Shown piece after piece: positions 1 through 10,295 of a stretch of DNA of 64,000 nt (within the stretch, counting starts at the first letter, position 1; each line of letters begins with the position of its first letter). A program made the translations under genes and the position numbers. Source of the stretch: Limonium bicolor (taxonomy: Eukaryota; Streptophyta; Magnoliopsida; Caryophyllales; Plumbaginaceae); NCBI GenBank assembly GCA_023374045.1, contig CM041782.1, forward strand, positions 187,630,925 through 187,694,924. The letters are read 5' to 3'. The notes beneath the pieces are model-generated. The model ran no database searches and was not told the DNA's origin. It saw only the letters and a program-made list of their open reading frames with translations.

Positions 1-290
1 TGCTTAAAACTCCGTTAGCATTTTTAATCCATTATTTGGATCCGTTTTCTTCGGGAATCATTCCCGTTCACTAATTAGGCCTAACTAAGCCTTAGGAATC
101 CATCTCGGACCCTTACGAGATCTTATATCTCTTATTTAAATTAATACGCATTTTAGCGTTTTTCGCTTTTCAAGTGTTTTCTCTTTTCTTTTGGTTTTAT
201 TCTTTTACCAATACTCTTTAGGCACCTTTAGGCCTTTTAATAATTTTACTAGCGTAATTAAATCACCATTATTAGGTCCGGGGTATTAAA
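1..290 (-). mobile_element. LARD0: end of a long LTR (5' end of the LTR on the minus strand)
   Basis: The sequence matches, with changes, the outer ends of the long LTRs at 30790-31088, 39957-40117 plus 61369-61512, and 20500-20804. Shared landmarks are the AACTCCGTTAGC block, the CGTTTTCTTCGGGAAT block, the run of TTTCTCTTTTC and the final GGGGTATTAAA. In those copies this end abuts the polypurine tract or host DNA, so this piece is the U3 start of a minus-strand LTR whose rest lies left of the window. No gene is seen in it. The five bases ATGAG (291-295) separate it from the TRIM and could be half of a target-site duplication. Confidence 0.8.
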
Positions 291-295
291 ATGAG

Positions 296-496
296 TGTCA
301 CACCCGGGGAGTACCCTGTGATGTGGTGTGCCTCCCACATCGACCGGGAGAGCGCACGAACCACACCTTATAGGTGTGGGGATACTCTCCCCTTGTGAAC
401 GCGTTTTAAAGCCGTGAGGGTGCCAAGCCTGGGCTGGACCCGGGGGTAACCCAAAGCGGACAATATTCACAAGTGGGTTAAGACTGGGCTGTTACA
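296..496 (+). repeat. TRIM left LTR
   Basis: Direct repeat of 201 bp, differing from the right copy mainly by one extra C in a C-run near 392. It begins TG and ends CA, as LTRs do. Confidence 0.88.
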
Positions 497-498
497 TA

Positions 499-510
499 TG
501 GTATCAGAGC
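499..510 (+). promoter_or_regulatory. TRIM primer binding site (iMet type)
   Basis: TGGTATCAGAGC starts two bases after the left LTR. It is the standard plant retrotransposon PBS complementary to the 3' end of initiator methionine tRNA. Confidence 0.9.
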
Positions 511-528
511 CAGGCCCAGGGCGGTGCG

Positions 529-564
529 CCAGCGAGGACGCTGGGCCCCCAAGGGGGGGTGGAG
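529..564 (+). promoter_or_regulatory. TRIM hairpin with AGGA loop followed by polypurine tract
   Basis: CCAGCG-AGGA-CGCTGG (529-544) is a perfect 6-bp stem with a four-base loop. The polypurine tract AAGGGGGGGTGGAG (551-564) follows after six bases and directly abuts the right LTR. The purine tract would prime plus-strand DNA synthesis. The role of the hairpin is not established (see findings). Confidence 0.8.
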
Positions 565-764
565 TGTCACACCCGGGGAGTACCCTGTGATGTGGTGTGC
601 CTCCCACATCGACCGGGAGAGCGCACGAACCACACCTTATAGGTGTGGGGATACTCTCCCTTGTGAACGCGTTTTAAAGCCGTGAGGGTGCCAAGCCTGG
701 GCTGGACCCGGGGGTAACCCAAAGCGGACAATATTCACAAGTGGGTTAAGACTGGGCTGTTACA
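565..764 (+). repeat. TRIM right LTR
   Basis: Direct repeat of 200 bp, near identical to 296-496. It abuts copia gag sequence at 765 with no recognisable target duplication. Confidence 0.88.
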
Positions 765-2417
765 GCGGCCACCATTGCCCTAAAAGCCAAGAACAAGTAC
801 GGCTTCGTCAATGGACAAATCTCTGAGCCAGAAAGATCGTCTGAAAGGTACCCTATGTGGGAGCGCAGCAACAACATGGTGATGTCCTGGATTTTAAATT
901 CTTTGGACAAGCAGATAAGTGAAAGCATCGTGTATTGCGATACGGCGCACCAGATGTGGGTAGACTTGTGCAAGCGCTACGAATTAGTGAATGGACCAGA
1001 GATCTATGCCATTCAGAAGCAAATCGGCCAGATCCGGCAATAGGGAGACTCCATCACCACCTACTACACAAAGCTAAAACGTCTTTGGGACCGATTGGGT
1101 GCAAGCAGGAAAACCCTAAAATGTTCTTGCGGAGCTGGAAAAGAAGTTAAAGCTCGCGAGGAGCAGGACAAGCTGATGAAGTTTTTAGACGGTCTCAACG
1201 AAGAGTTCAAGCAACCTAAACGGTCTATACTTCTCATGAACCCGTTGCCCGATCTTGAACAAGCCTACAGTATCTTGGCACAAGACGAGACCGGAATAAA
1301 TATGGGGGATATAGAAGAGCACACCTCTGATAATTCTCTTACCCTCGCACAGAAACCCAACTTTGCAAATGTCAAGAAGACAACTGGGAAGAAATACAAC
1401 CTGAAGAACTCGGATGGAGCCAGTTCTTCGGGAAAGAAAACATCTCAAAAATGCACAAACTGTGCAAAACTCGGCCACACTCGTTCAGAGTGCTGGTGGA
1501 TCGTGGGTTTCCCTGAAGATGGAAACCAGAATCGGTCTCAACAGCGAGTAGCAGGCTCCGTTCTTGAACAAGACAACAGAAAGAAGAGCCCGATTCGAGA
1601 TAATTCTTCTCCAGTAGCCGGGTTCACATCTGAGCAAGTAGAGAACCTGATGAGATATCTACAACAGAAGACTCTCACCAACAACGAAGAATCAGTGAAC
1701 AATTTTGGAAGCTTTTCCGGTACCCTTCTTGAATCTCAATCTCATAGTAGGGTAATACTGAATAATGTTCTGACTGACAAAATGAATTCTTTTTGGATTA
1801 TGGACTCTGGAGCTTCTGATCATGTTTCTGGCAACAAAAGCATGTTTGAAAACTTAGAACACATTAACGTGAACAAAAATCTAACACTTCCTGATGGTAA
1901 TATGTGCCCTGTTCATAACAGTGGTAGTGTAATATTGTGCAAGAATTTTAAACTGGAAAGAGTGCTATATGTGCCCAGTTTTATGTTCAATTTAATATCT
2001 GTGGAGAAATTTGCAAAGCAGCTAGATATGGTTGTTATCTTCTCAGATAAATGTTGTTTTCTGCAGGACTCTAAAACCAAAAAGAAAGGCGTGATTGGAT
2101 ATCAACAATATGGTGTTTACTTCTTAGATACAATAGGATTGCAGAAATTCTTGTTTGAATCAGAAGTTTCTCCCTCTGTTGTTTCTTTTTCTAAGGATGG
2201 TGTAGATATGTCTGATAAAGATCTGTTTCTGTGGCATATTAGGTTAGGGCATATACCTCCTAGAAAACTCCTTAAGATGAACATTTGTGAGAATTCCTTT
2301 CTTAGAAAAACTCAAGTTTTACCATGCACTGTATGTTTCAAATCTAAAGCCAAAAGGCTTAGTTTTGGGAATTCTGAAATAAAAAGCAGTGCACCCTTTC
2401 GAATTACTCAATGTTGA
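765..2417 (+). pseudogene. gag-pol: Copia-A gag, protease and GAG-pre-integrase (broken)
   Basis: One frame runs from 765 to 2417 with a single in-frame TAG at 1041-1043, probably a decayed CAG, splitting a gag (UBN2/Retrotran_gag type) reading through WERSNNMVMSWILNSL and later DKLMKFLDGLNEEF. A CX2CX4HX4C zinc knuckle lies at 1452-1493 and would bind RNA. The aspartic protease motif D-S-G-A-S-D-H is at about 1803-1823. A GAG-pre-integrase stretch (LWHIRLGHIPPRKLL, then CTVCFKSK) follows. The frame is lost near 2389-2417, where integrase continues one frame over. No start codon of the original gag remains. Confidence 0.88.
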
Positions 2418-3070
2418 TGTGTGTGGCCCAATGAGAAAACATACTTTGAGTGGGGATCGATATTTTCTAACAATAGTGGATTATTTTACAAGGGGAACTT
2501 GGGTCAAACTCATTAAAAATAAGTCAGAAGCCTTAGATCTGATAAAAGACTTCATACAATTAGTTGAAATTCAATTTGAACAGAGGGTAAAAATGCTAAG
2601 ATCTGATAACGCTAGAGAACTTGGCAGTTCTTTTGAAGGGGTGGATTATTTTAGGAAAAAGGTATTGTTCATCAGAAAACCTGCCCCACACACCCCAACA
2701 AAATGGGGTGGTTTGAGAGGAAACAGGGACATCTGATGGACATCACTAGAGCTCTTATGTTCCAATCTGGGCTCAAACCAGAATTCTGGGGTTTTGCTTT
2801 AAATCACGCGGCCTTCATATAAACAGAATCCCTTCAAAATCTATAGGACATCATACTCCTTTTGAAAAACTCTATGACTCAGTTCCTGACTATAATTCCA
2901 TTAAAACCTTTGGATGTCTCTGTTTTGTTACTAATATCCTTCCTAGTAGAGGGAAATTAGACCCTAGATCCTCAGCTTGTGCTTATCTAGGAAACCGTAA
3001 GAACACAAGGGTTACTTTGTCCTGAACATAGAAACAAATGAAATCAAAACCAGTAGAGATGTCATATTTT
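2389..3070 (+). pseudogene. pol: Copia-A integrase core (broken)
   Basis: The frame continues the polyprotein after a shift. The first catalytic Asp is in the DVCGPM stretch (codon 2416-2418) and the second in the RSDNARE stretch (codon 2605-2607). The third motif, a QNGVVER-like segment near 2695-2725, is disrupted by frameshifts. Further integrase C-terminal similarity (ITRALMFQSGLKPEFWGF, then FGCLCF) is spread over two frames to about 3070. Integrase would insert the cDNA into the genome; this copy cannot. Confidence 0.85.
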
Positions 3071-3630
3071 TTGAGCACATATTACCTCTGCAAGATAAAG
3101 AGTGGCAAGAGGTTTGGCATGACAGAAACCTTCAAGAGAAAATCTGATGATACCACTGACCCTCCCTGACAATTCAGACATATCTATGAACCCATTTTCG
3201 AATACCAAACACCAGAGAAAAAACCAAAACCAATCCAGGCTGATAGACTCCTCTCCTACTACCAGCAATGAAAAAGACAATACCCTCCATTCATGCTGAG
3301 CATCAGCAAGAAAATATCTCCCCTCTAGAAGAAAATCATGTTTTTCATCAAACTGCTGAGCCAAATACAGAAAACACACATACTCCTATGATAGAAGAAA
3401 GCACCCACTTAGGAGATCCAGCAGAGGTTCATAAACCCCCCTTAAAACTCCAAGACTACATCTGCACTACCAGAAATCAAAATGAGACATTTTTCAGAAA
3501 TTCTCACTCAAAGGCTCCATGACAGATCCTCTCACCTTCTATCTCAAGACTCCCTTCTTGTCAACAGTCTGACCAACATTATACCCAAAAAAACATCATT
3601 CCCTCCTTCTCTCTCTCTCTCTGCAGTAGA
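3071..3630 (+). other. Copia-A integrase-RT linker, no conserved domain
   Basis: This stretch lies between integrase and RT and corresponds to the low-complexity hinge of copia polyproteins. Short frames rich in Glu, Pro and Ser remain (for example 3268-3522) but none is conserved. A short CT microsatellite sits at 3606-3622. Confidence 0.6.
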
Positions 3631-4650
3631 AAAATCCTAGATGAAGCCCATCCATCAAAGAACCCACCAGCTTTGAAGAAGCCAGTAGAGATCCTAGGTG
3701 GACAGAAGCGATGAATCTAGAATTCCAAGCTTTGAAAGACAATAAAACTTGGTCCATTGTTAATCTCCCCCCTGGAAAGAAGCCCATTACATGTAATGGG
3801 TTTACAAAACTAAAATGAAAGCTGATGGCACCTTGGAAAGATTCAAAGCTCGACTGGTTGTTAGAGGCTTCACACAGAGATATGGTTTCGATTATGAGGA
3901 AACCTTTTCTCCTGTTGTGAAGCTTACAACAGTCAGAGCATTGATTATAAATGCCATAAAAGAGGATGGACCATAGATCAATTAGATGTAAATAACGCTT
4001 TCCTTCATGGAGACTTGAAGGAAGATGTTTATATGAAAATTCCTCAAGGTTTATCTGTTTCTGGTGATAACAAAGTTTGCAAATTGCACAAGTCCTTGTA
4101 TGGTCTCAAACAGGCCTCAAGGCATGGTATGACAAACTCAGTACCTTTCTTAAAGACCTAGGATACCAACAATCCAAAAACGATTACTCTCTCTTCACAA
4201 AGAAAATAAACAAACAGTACACCTTCATCGGTATATATGTAGATGACATTGTATAACAGGAAACTGTAATACTGAAATACAAAATCTGAAACTCAAGCTC
4301 CATCAAAAATCAAAATTAAGGACCTGGGAAGACTTTTCTTATTTTTGGCATGGAATTTACTGAATCTGCTGACAATCTTTACATGACTCAGTATAAGTAC
4401 ACTAGACAGATTCTTTCAGAATACAGCATGGAAGATTGTAGACCTACAGTTTCACCACAGCTCAATCAGAAATTGGAACAGGATGCAGGAGAATATCTAG
4501 AAGATCCAACAGTCTACAGAAGCTTGATAGGGAAGTTAATCTTCCTCACTAATACTCGACCTGATTTGTGTTTCAGTGTGCAGTTTTTAAGTCAATTTGT
4601 CAACACCCTACTACAAAACACTTAAAGCTGCTTATCATGTTTTATCCTAC
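3631..4650 (+). pseudogene. pol: Copia-A reverse transcriptase (broken)
   Basis: RVT_2-type RT is recognisable across several frames. The N-terminal part reads EASRDPRWTEAMNLEFQALKDN near 3677-3742. The fingers/palm part reads [28 protein letters not shown] from about 3839. [13 protein letters not shown] lies at about 3978-4018. The catalytic YVDD is at about 4235-4246, followed at once by a stop. The thumb-side portion is open at 4350-4625 (KYTRQILSEYSMEDCRP, then RSLIGKLIFLTNTRPDLCFSVQFLSQF). RT would copy element RNA to DNA, but at least four frameshifts or stops make it non-functional. Confidence 0.87.
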
Positions 4651-4732
4651 ATCAGAGGAACACTAGGATTTGGCCTCTGTTTAACAAGAATAATAATCTT
4701 GATTTACTTGCATTTGTGATTCTGATTGGGCC

Positions 4733-5221
4733 TCATGCCCTATAACAAGGAAATCTGTTTCAGGTTATTTCATTCTCTTGGGCGGTTCCCCCCTCAGCTG
4801 GAAAACAAAGAAACAGGTCTCAGTAGCACTCTCCTCAGCTGAAGCCGAGTACAGAGCCATGAGACAAGTCACAGCAGAGCTCAGTTGGCTCACTCGTCTT
4901 CTGAATGAATTGGAGGTCAACAACATCAATCCTATACCACTAAAGTGTGACAACATGGCAGCCATCCACATTGCGAAGAATCCAGTCTCACATGAAAGAA
5001 CCAAACATGTTGAGCTGGATGCCATTTTGTTCAAGATCAGATCAAAAGGGATTGGTACAAGTTCAGTATTTCCAAGTTCGAGACAGCTAGCTGATGTTCT
5101 AACGAAGCCACTGACTGGAAAGGCATATAAAGCAGTCCTTCCAAAGTTAGGCATGTCTTCGCAGGCAACAAGACTCAACTTCATAACCACAGTCGGTCTT
5201 GAGGGGGGAGGGGGGTATTAG
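4733..5221 (+). pseudogene. pol: Copia-A RNase H and polyprotein C-terminus
   Basis: The longest open part is 4778-5221. It carries the copia RNase H landmarks: [21 protein letters not shown], then [25 protein letters not shown], then a [10 protein letters not shown] end. RNase H removes the RNA strand after minus-strand synthesis. The frame closes with TAG inside the first bases of the 3' LTR, just after the polypurine tract, as is common for copia elements. The segment is detached from RT by frameshifts upstream of 4778. Confidence 0.88.
5201..5215 (+). promoter_or_regulatory. Copia-A polypurine tract
   Basis: GAGGGGGGAGGGGG directly precedes the LTR and would serve as plus-strand primer. 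Confidence 0.85.
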
Positions 5222-5499
5222 AGATATAATATATCTTGGTATTATCTGTATTATACAAGTGTATATTGTTACATTGTTACAGATAATATAGTTATATATA
5301 GTAGTGTGCGGGATGTATAGTCATAGTGCGGGAGTGTATATATTATTCATTCTCATTCTTTCTCGGTACACTGTACACACATACAGAGGACATCCCTCTC
5401 TTCTCTTGGGTTGTCTTCTTCTCTTCTATCGAATTCAATACTAATTCTTTCTCCTTCTGTTCTTTGTCGTGCCATGTCTAGCTCAATTTGACAGCTACA
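5216..5499 (+). repeat. Copia-A 3' LTR (tentative end)
   Basis: The LTR starts TATTAGAGATATAATATATC after the purine tract. A TATA-like TATATATT lies at 5337-5344, followed by a CT-rich leader. The end is placed at GCTACA (5494-5499) because it finishes in CA, but no second LTR is present to confirm it. Confidence 0.6.
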
Positions 5500-6018
5500 G
5501 CCATAGATTAAGCGGCTTGTCTACAGATTAAATTAAGGTTTTCATAAAATTAAATTATTTTAGAGAGTATTATTGTTAGTTGTATTTGGGGAATATAATA
5601 AATACAGAGATATGGTAATGAGGAATATAGCTACTATTAACTTTTGGAGATTATCATAAAGTAATCGTGCATGGAGATTATTCCCAGTAAACAAATCACG
5701 CTGGTAGGAGGTCAGTAACTGAGATTTGTCGTCGTCTTCAACAAACTGGATTTGCACACCTATAATTTTCCAGCATCTTCATTAAACTGGGTACAAGTTA
5801 CAACTGATTCGCATCGTCTTCATCAAATTGGGGCACGCCTGCAACCGTTCTACACAGAAGAGCAATGTCTGCGCCTCTGTTATGCTTGTTTGGGACGATT
5901 CTAAACCAGCATCTTCATTGAACAGGGATTTGCATGCACACGGATGAATTCAGTTGGCGGAATCTTCTTTAAAATGGGAAAAAATTGCAAAAACTCATTC
6001 GCATCGTCTTCATCAAAA
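5500..6018 (+). other. Low-copy-looking DNA, left half of a region split by Copia-B
   Basis: No ORF with recognisable features is seen. The stretch contains diverged copies of a CATCTTCATTAAACTGG-like unit (around 5700, 5775, 5810, 5910 and 6000). The block from GCATCGTCTTCATCAAATTG at 5811 recurs after about 190 bp, and its continuation resumes at 23049, on the far side of Copia-B. The unit may be an untranslated leader or a small tandem duplication of host DNA. Confidence 0.5.
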
Positions 6019-6283
6019 AGGACAATATACAAACGAAAGAGAGGATATGATGAATACTTAATTGATATCTTGAGTGTCTGGGAGGCTAGACTATTTATAG
6101 TCTGATTTGTAACGTTACAATGAAAAAAGTAGCTAAATAAAAGTAACTACTTAATAAAACTAAAATAAAATAAATAGGCACAACGACTCTGTGACCTATT
6201 CTACAACAACAAATAGGGAGAAATTGACTAAGAAAAATAGGAAATATGAAAAACAAAAATCAGGATTAATAATATTTTTAACA
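6013..6283 (-). repeat. Copia-B 3' LTR (tip missing)
   Basis: It matches 22768-23048 over nearly its whole length, including AGGATATGATGAATACT and GGCACAACGACTC. The first bases on the plus strand, where TGTTGCAAATC is expected, are absent. The purine tract on the minus strand (plus-strand TCCTCCCTT, 6284-6292) abuts the other end. Confidence 0.85.
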
Positions 6284-6432
6284 TCCTCCCTTAATCCTTC
6301 ATCGAAGTCATCCCCATCTTTTCTTTTAACTTAATGAAGGCCTCATAATCAAAGGTTTGGTGAGAATGTCAGCAACTTGATCTTCCGATCTGCAGTACTT
6401 CACTTCTATCTCTGTCTTGGCAACTTGATCTC

Positions 6433-6720
6433 TCAGATAGTGATATCGGGTCTTGATATGCTGCTTCTGCCATGTATGACCGGATTCTTCGCTAAGTTAA
6501 GTGCAGACGTATTATCAACAAAAATCATCGTGGGCTTCTGTAGTGGCATATTGATGTGATCCATTAGGTATCGCAACCACATAGCCTGGTAGGCACTTGT
6601 TGCTGCGGCCACAATATTCTGCTTCGCAGTTGATAGGACACACAATGGACTGCTTCTTGGATGACCATGAGCATGCGGTTGTTCCAAAATTAAGCAATAT
6701 CCCGAAGTGCTCTTCCGATC
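6433..6720 (-). pseudogene. pol: Copia-B RNase H (broken)
   Basis: Two overlapping minus-strand frames carry RNase H similarity: SKKQSIVCPINCEAEYCGRS in one and TMIFVDNTSALNLAKNPVIHGRS in the other. In an intact element these lie in one frame; here a shift near 6600 separates them. The portion after the HGRS motif is mutated before the LTR. Confidence 0.82.
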
Positions 6721-6800
6721 ATCTACATCTCCACCCCAATCACTATCAGAAATATCCTACAACAGAAATATCATCAGCAAACCCATAGAATAATCCATGG

Positions 6801-7860
6801 TCATATGTTCCCTTCACATAGCGTAGGATTCTCTTTGCTACTTGCAAATGTGGTGATCTGGGAGTCTCCATGAATCTGCTGATCAAGCCAATACCAAAAG
6901 TGATATTCGGTCTCGTAAAGTAAGATACCTAAGATTGCCAACAATCTGCTTGTAGTAGGTTGGATCAACATAGGCTCCTTCTTCATTCTTTGATAATTGG
7001 TTCCAACCTCCATAGGAGTTCTTACCGGGTTGCAATCAGACATCTTGAACTTTAGCAAGAGATCAGCAGCGTATTTCTTCTGGGAGATGAAGATGCCATC
7101 ATTTCCTTGAATCACTTCAATGCCAAGGAAGTATGTCATCAGCCCAAGGTCAGACATCTCGAATTCCTTCATTATTGACTTCTTGAAGGATTCAATCATC
7201 GTGGGACGGTTGCCTGTAATAATTACAACATATGATTAGTATACCGCCAGACTTATCCACCTTCACATACAGTGCATGCTCGGAAGGGCATCTGGTAAAG
7301 CCACTCGTGCCAAAAAGGCGTCTATACGCTTATTCCAAGCTTTGGGTGCTTGTTTTAAGCCATACAAAGCTTCTTCAGCCGGTATACTTTCCCTTCACTT
7401 CCAAATTTACCAAAGCCAGGAGGCTGCTTCACAAACACTTCTTCTTCAAGTGGGCCATTTTGGAAGGCTGACTTCACATCCATTTGGTGAATCTTCCACT
7501 GATTTTGAGCAGCCAAATCAATAATAGCCTAATAGTCTCCATTCGAGCAACTGGAGAGAAGACTTCTTGGTAAAGACCGGGTCTCTGCTTAAACCCTTTC
7601 TCCCCAATCTTGCTTTATATCTTTCCACCTCACCATTGGGCTTCATCTTTGTCTTGAAGACCCACTTCACATCAATGGCTTGTTGTCCTGGTGGAACATC
7701 TGTAAGGACCCACGTACCATTTCTCTCAATAGCTTCAATTTCCTCATGCATGGCTGCCATCCATTTTGGATCTTGAAGTGCTTCCTTCACTGTCACTGGC
7801 TCAAGATCTACGAATAGAGCAAAATGCACAATCTCTTCATCATCAGTATCTTCATCATCA
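6801..7860 (-). pseudogene. pol: Copia-B reverse transcriptase (broken, catalytic motif missing)
   Basis: The N-terminal RT part is open at 7829-7518 (VKEALQDPKWMAAMHEEIEAI, then QAIDVKWVFKTKMKPNGEVERYKARL). The C-terminal part is open at 7199-6801 (MKEFEMSDLGLMTYFLGIEV, then KYAADLLLKFKMSDCNP). Between them, around 7213-7240, the reading that should contain YVDD instead passes directly from an ILIICC-like stretch to NYYRQPS. A short deletion has removed the catalytic aspartates. Additional frameshifts lie between 7230 and 7520. Confidence 0.83.
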
Positions 7861-8569
7861 AGGTTTACCTCATAATCTTGAAGATGTGCTGGCAGTCGGT
7901 GATGACGCTGTGGTCTCCTAGCATCTGTCTGAACTTGATCAAGTGTTGAGTCTCCTCCCTCTGGATTTGACTCTTATGACTCTTCAGCCAGGGAGATATT
8001 ACGGCTTTTGGGATCTATGACACCACTTTTATTCCAATCCCATGACTCATTTTCTGCAAAGGTAACATCACGAGTGAATATTACCTTTTCGTCATTGGAT
8101 TGAATAGCTTGTATCCTCCCCGTTCTATCCAATGAATACTGCTTTCCCTGCTGATCATCCAGCTTCTTCTTGTCTCTGTTGGAAACATGGCATAAGCAAT
8201 GGAGCCAAATACCTTAAGATGTTTTACTCCTGGTTTGACACCGGTCCATGTTTCTTCAGGAGTAAGACCTGAGACACCTTTCGTTGGAGAACGGTCAGTA
8301 TATATGCTGAACAGGAGACTGCCTCGTCCAGAAGGAATTTGGCATCCCTTTGGTCTTCAACATGCTTCTCACCATATCCATGATGGTTCTGTTTTATGCT
8401 CAGCAACAACCATTATGCTGAGGGGGTAGGGACATGTCACTTCATGCTTTATCCCTTGTTCTTCACAGCAGTTCTTCACAGCAGTCCTTGAATTCGTTGG
8501 AGACATATTCACCACCACCGTTAGTGCGCAACAACTTTAGGGAGTAACCACTTTGTCTCTCTGCATGAG
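7861..8569 (-). pseudogene. pol: Copia-B integrase middle and C-terminal part (broken)
   Basis: On the minus strand, from 8569, the frame reads through a LLRTNGGGEYVSNEF-type segment holding the second catalytic Asp/Asn region. The third-motif region follows out of frame (8430-8224). From 8220 to 7861 is the integrase C-terminus and the acidic hinge. At least four breaks are seen. The upstream part of the same domain continues at 12406-12239 beyond the solo LTR. Confidence 0.75.
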
Positions 8570-9368
8570 TGAAATAACCGGAATTTAAAACAGAGATTAA
8601 TTAGGCTAATTAAATATTTTTAAGCTTAATAATCCTAAATAAATATGTAGGAACGATTCCCGAAGAAAACAGATTCGTAAAACGAGTTAAAAATGTAAAC
8701 GAGTGGTAAAACGCGTTTCTCGAGAAACGGGGAAACATGATTTTAATGGGTTAAATTAACTTTTAATAATTATAGTTAGTTAAATATCTATAATTAGACC
8801 ATAGTGTGGGTCTAGATTATTAAAATTAATTAAACGGCAAAATTCCGGAAACCGGACCCGGTAAATGAATAGTGTTTAACCGGGAGACGAAACACGTTTA
8901 ATTTAAAAAGACGAAAAAAAAAAAAAAAAACGACCCGAGCTATTAATTAATGTGGGCCGGTTTTAATTAATAAGTGTGTACCATTAATAGCTTGCTAGCT
9001 ATTAAGTAATACAAGACAAATTAATAAATAAGAAAGCAAATAGTATAAAGTAAGTAAAAAGTAAAATATAAGAACTTACTTTCTCACCTTCCTTCTCTTT
9101 CATTCACGATTGCTCCAGAGAAGTTACAACTCCACTTCCTTCTCTGTAACTCGCGACAACAGCAGCACATCACCCTCCTGGTTTCACCTTATCTCATCAT
9201 TTCTCCACCGAATCACACGAAATTAGTACCGTTGAACTCGTCTCGGTGAGAGCTCGATCTCCACCCATCAAAGTTCCGTTTCCTCCGTTTTCATCTCCAT
9301 CGACATGGGAGCTTTTGAAGGTTGAAGAGCAGATTTCAACCTTTCTTCTCTTCCTTAGTGCCTAAATA

Positions 9369-9376
9369 ATATATAA
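9369..9376 (+). promoter_or_regulatory. Candidate TATA box of the solo LTR
   Basis: ATATATAA lies ~800 bp into the LTR and downstream of CT-rich DNA. The palindrome array and hairpin chain lie downstream, so they would be transcribed. This placement is inferred. Confidence 0.45.
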
Positions 9377-10295
9377 GTAAGTATCCACACCATTTCAAGC
9401 TTATTTTACCCTTTGTGAGACTTTTCCTCACGTGGGGATTTTTCCTCTCATTTCAGCCGAGAGCACCTGTTTGTGGGGTGTTGGAGAACTTCTCCAATTG
9501 ATTGTCAATCCAACCATTTGGGTTCTACAAGGTAAAATAGATTAAACTTTGTAAACTAGCTCTTAAAACATATATTAGGTTTGTGGAGGAAAGTGAATTG
9601 ATTGGGTTTGTGTGATGGGCTGCGGTTGTAGTTGGCAATCCAAGGCCTTGTGTGGTGTGGAAAAACAAGAGGAGAAAGTGGGAACAAGATAAAGAGGAAG
9701 AAGGGGAGTGTAAACTGAAAGTGAAACAAGGTAAAAGCTTACCTTGTATTGGTTTTCTTCCTTGGAAATTAATGTTTGAGTGTTGAATAATAACTTGAGT
9801 TTAGTAGTCTTGGTACTGCAATATGGTATGTGAAACAGAGGGTATTAATGTGTTTAAGTGTGAATATTAAACTTAGAAGCTAAGCTGTTTTACATATGTG
9901 AGCAAATGGATTTTGTTGGTGATTATAGGTGCTTAAACCGAATAGGTGGGAGAGGTGTGTGTGAATTTTGAAGTGTGGTGAAAATGATTAGAGAAGTAAT
10001 TAGTTGCTGTCAAAATTCACCAGGTTGATAGCAGAAGTTTTCTGTTTTGAAGAGGAATGCCAAACCTGTTACAAACCGATAGAAAACAGAAAAAGAAAAC
10101 AAGTTGTAAGTGTAGATAATCTAAGGGAATTTAACTAGATTGGTGAGTGTTACTTAGTGCCTAGTTTAGGTGGTTAGGAGGGGAATTAGATGCTAAAACA
10201 TGTGGGTTTTAGTTGGTAGAGATAGGTGAATCAATGGGCAAAGAAATAACCTGTAACAGAGGCCAAAACTGTCAAAATTTGCAATTCTGTAGCAG

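Larger units (their letters stand above)
296..764 (+). mobile_element. TRIM (terminal-repeat retrotransposon in miniature)
   Basis: Two nearly identical ~200 bp direct repeats (296-496 and 565-764), each starting TGTCACACCC and ending GGGCTGTTACA, flank only 68 bp. The internal 68 bp hold an initiator-Met type primer binding site directly after the left repeat and a purine tract directly before the right repeat. This is the full architecture of a TRIM. It encodes no protein, so it must have moved with enzymes from another element. The flanking five bases (ATGAG at left, GCGGC at right) do not match, so one side has been rearranged or replaced. The repeat carries CCCACATCGACCGGGAG-type sequence seen widely in plant TRIMs (recalled, not searched). 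Confidence 0.9.
765..5499 (+). mobile_element. Copia-A: 5'-truncated, degenerate Ty1/copia retrotransposon
   Basis: The domain order is gag, zinc knuckle, protease, GAG-pre-integrase, integrase, reverse transcriptase, RNase H, then polypurine tract and one LTR. Integrase before RT is the Ty1/copia order. The 5' LTR, PBS and first part of gag are missing and the TRIM sits at the break. There are many stops and frameshifts, so the copy is dead. The 3' LTR begins TATTAG where TG is expected, so its terminal dinucleotide has decayed. Confidence 0.9.

Noticed and set aside
258..470. 70-codon minus-strand ORF across the TRIM left LTR
   Set aside because: It spans the boundary between two unrelated elements and reads repeat sequence.
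499..510. tRNA gene
   Set aside because: TGGTATCAGAGC is only the PBS; no cloverleaf or flanking tRNA sequence is present.
296..764. Cassandra-type TRIM with 5S rRNA sequence
   Set aside because: I see no 5S A-box/C-box promoter sequence in the LTRs, so an ordinary TRIM is the better call.
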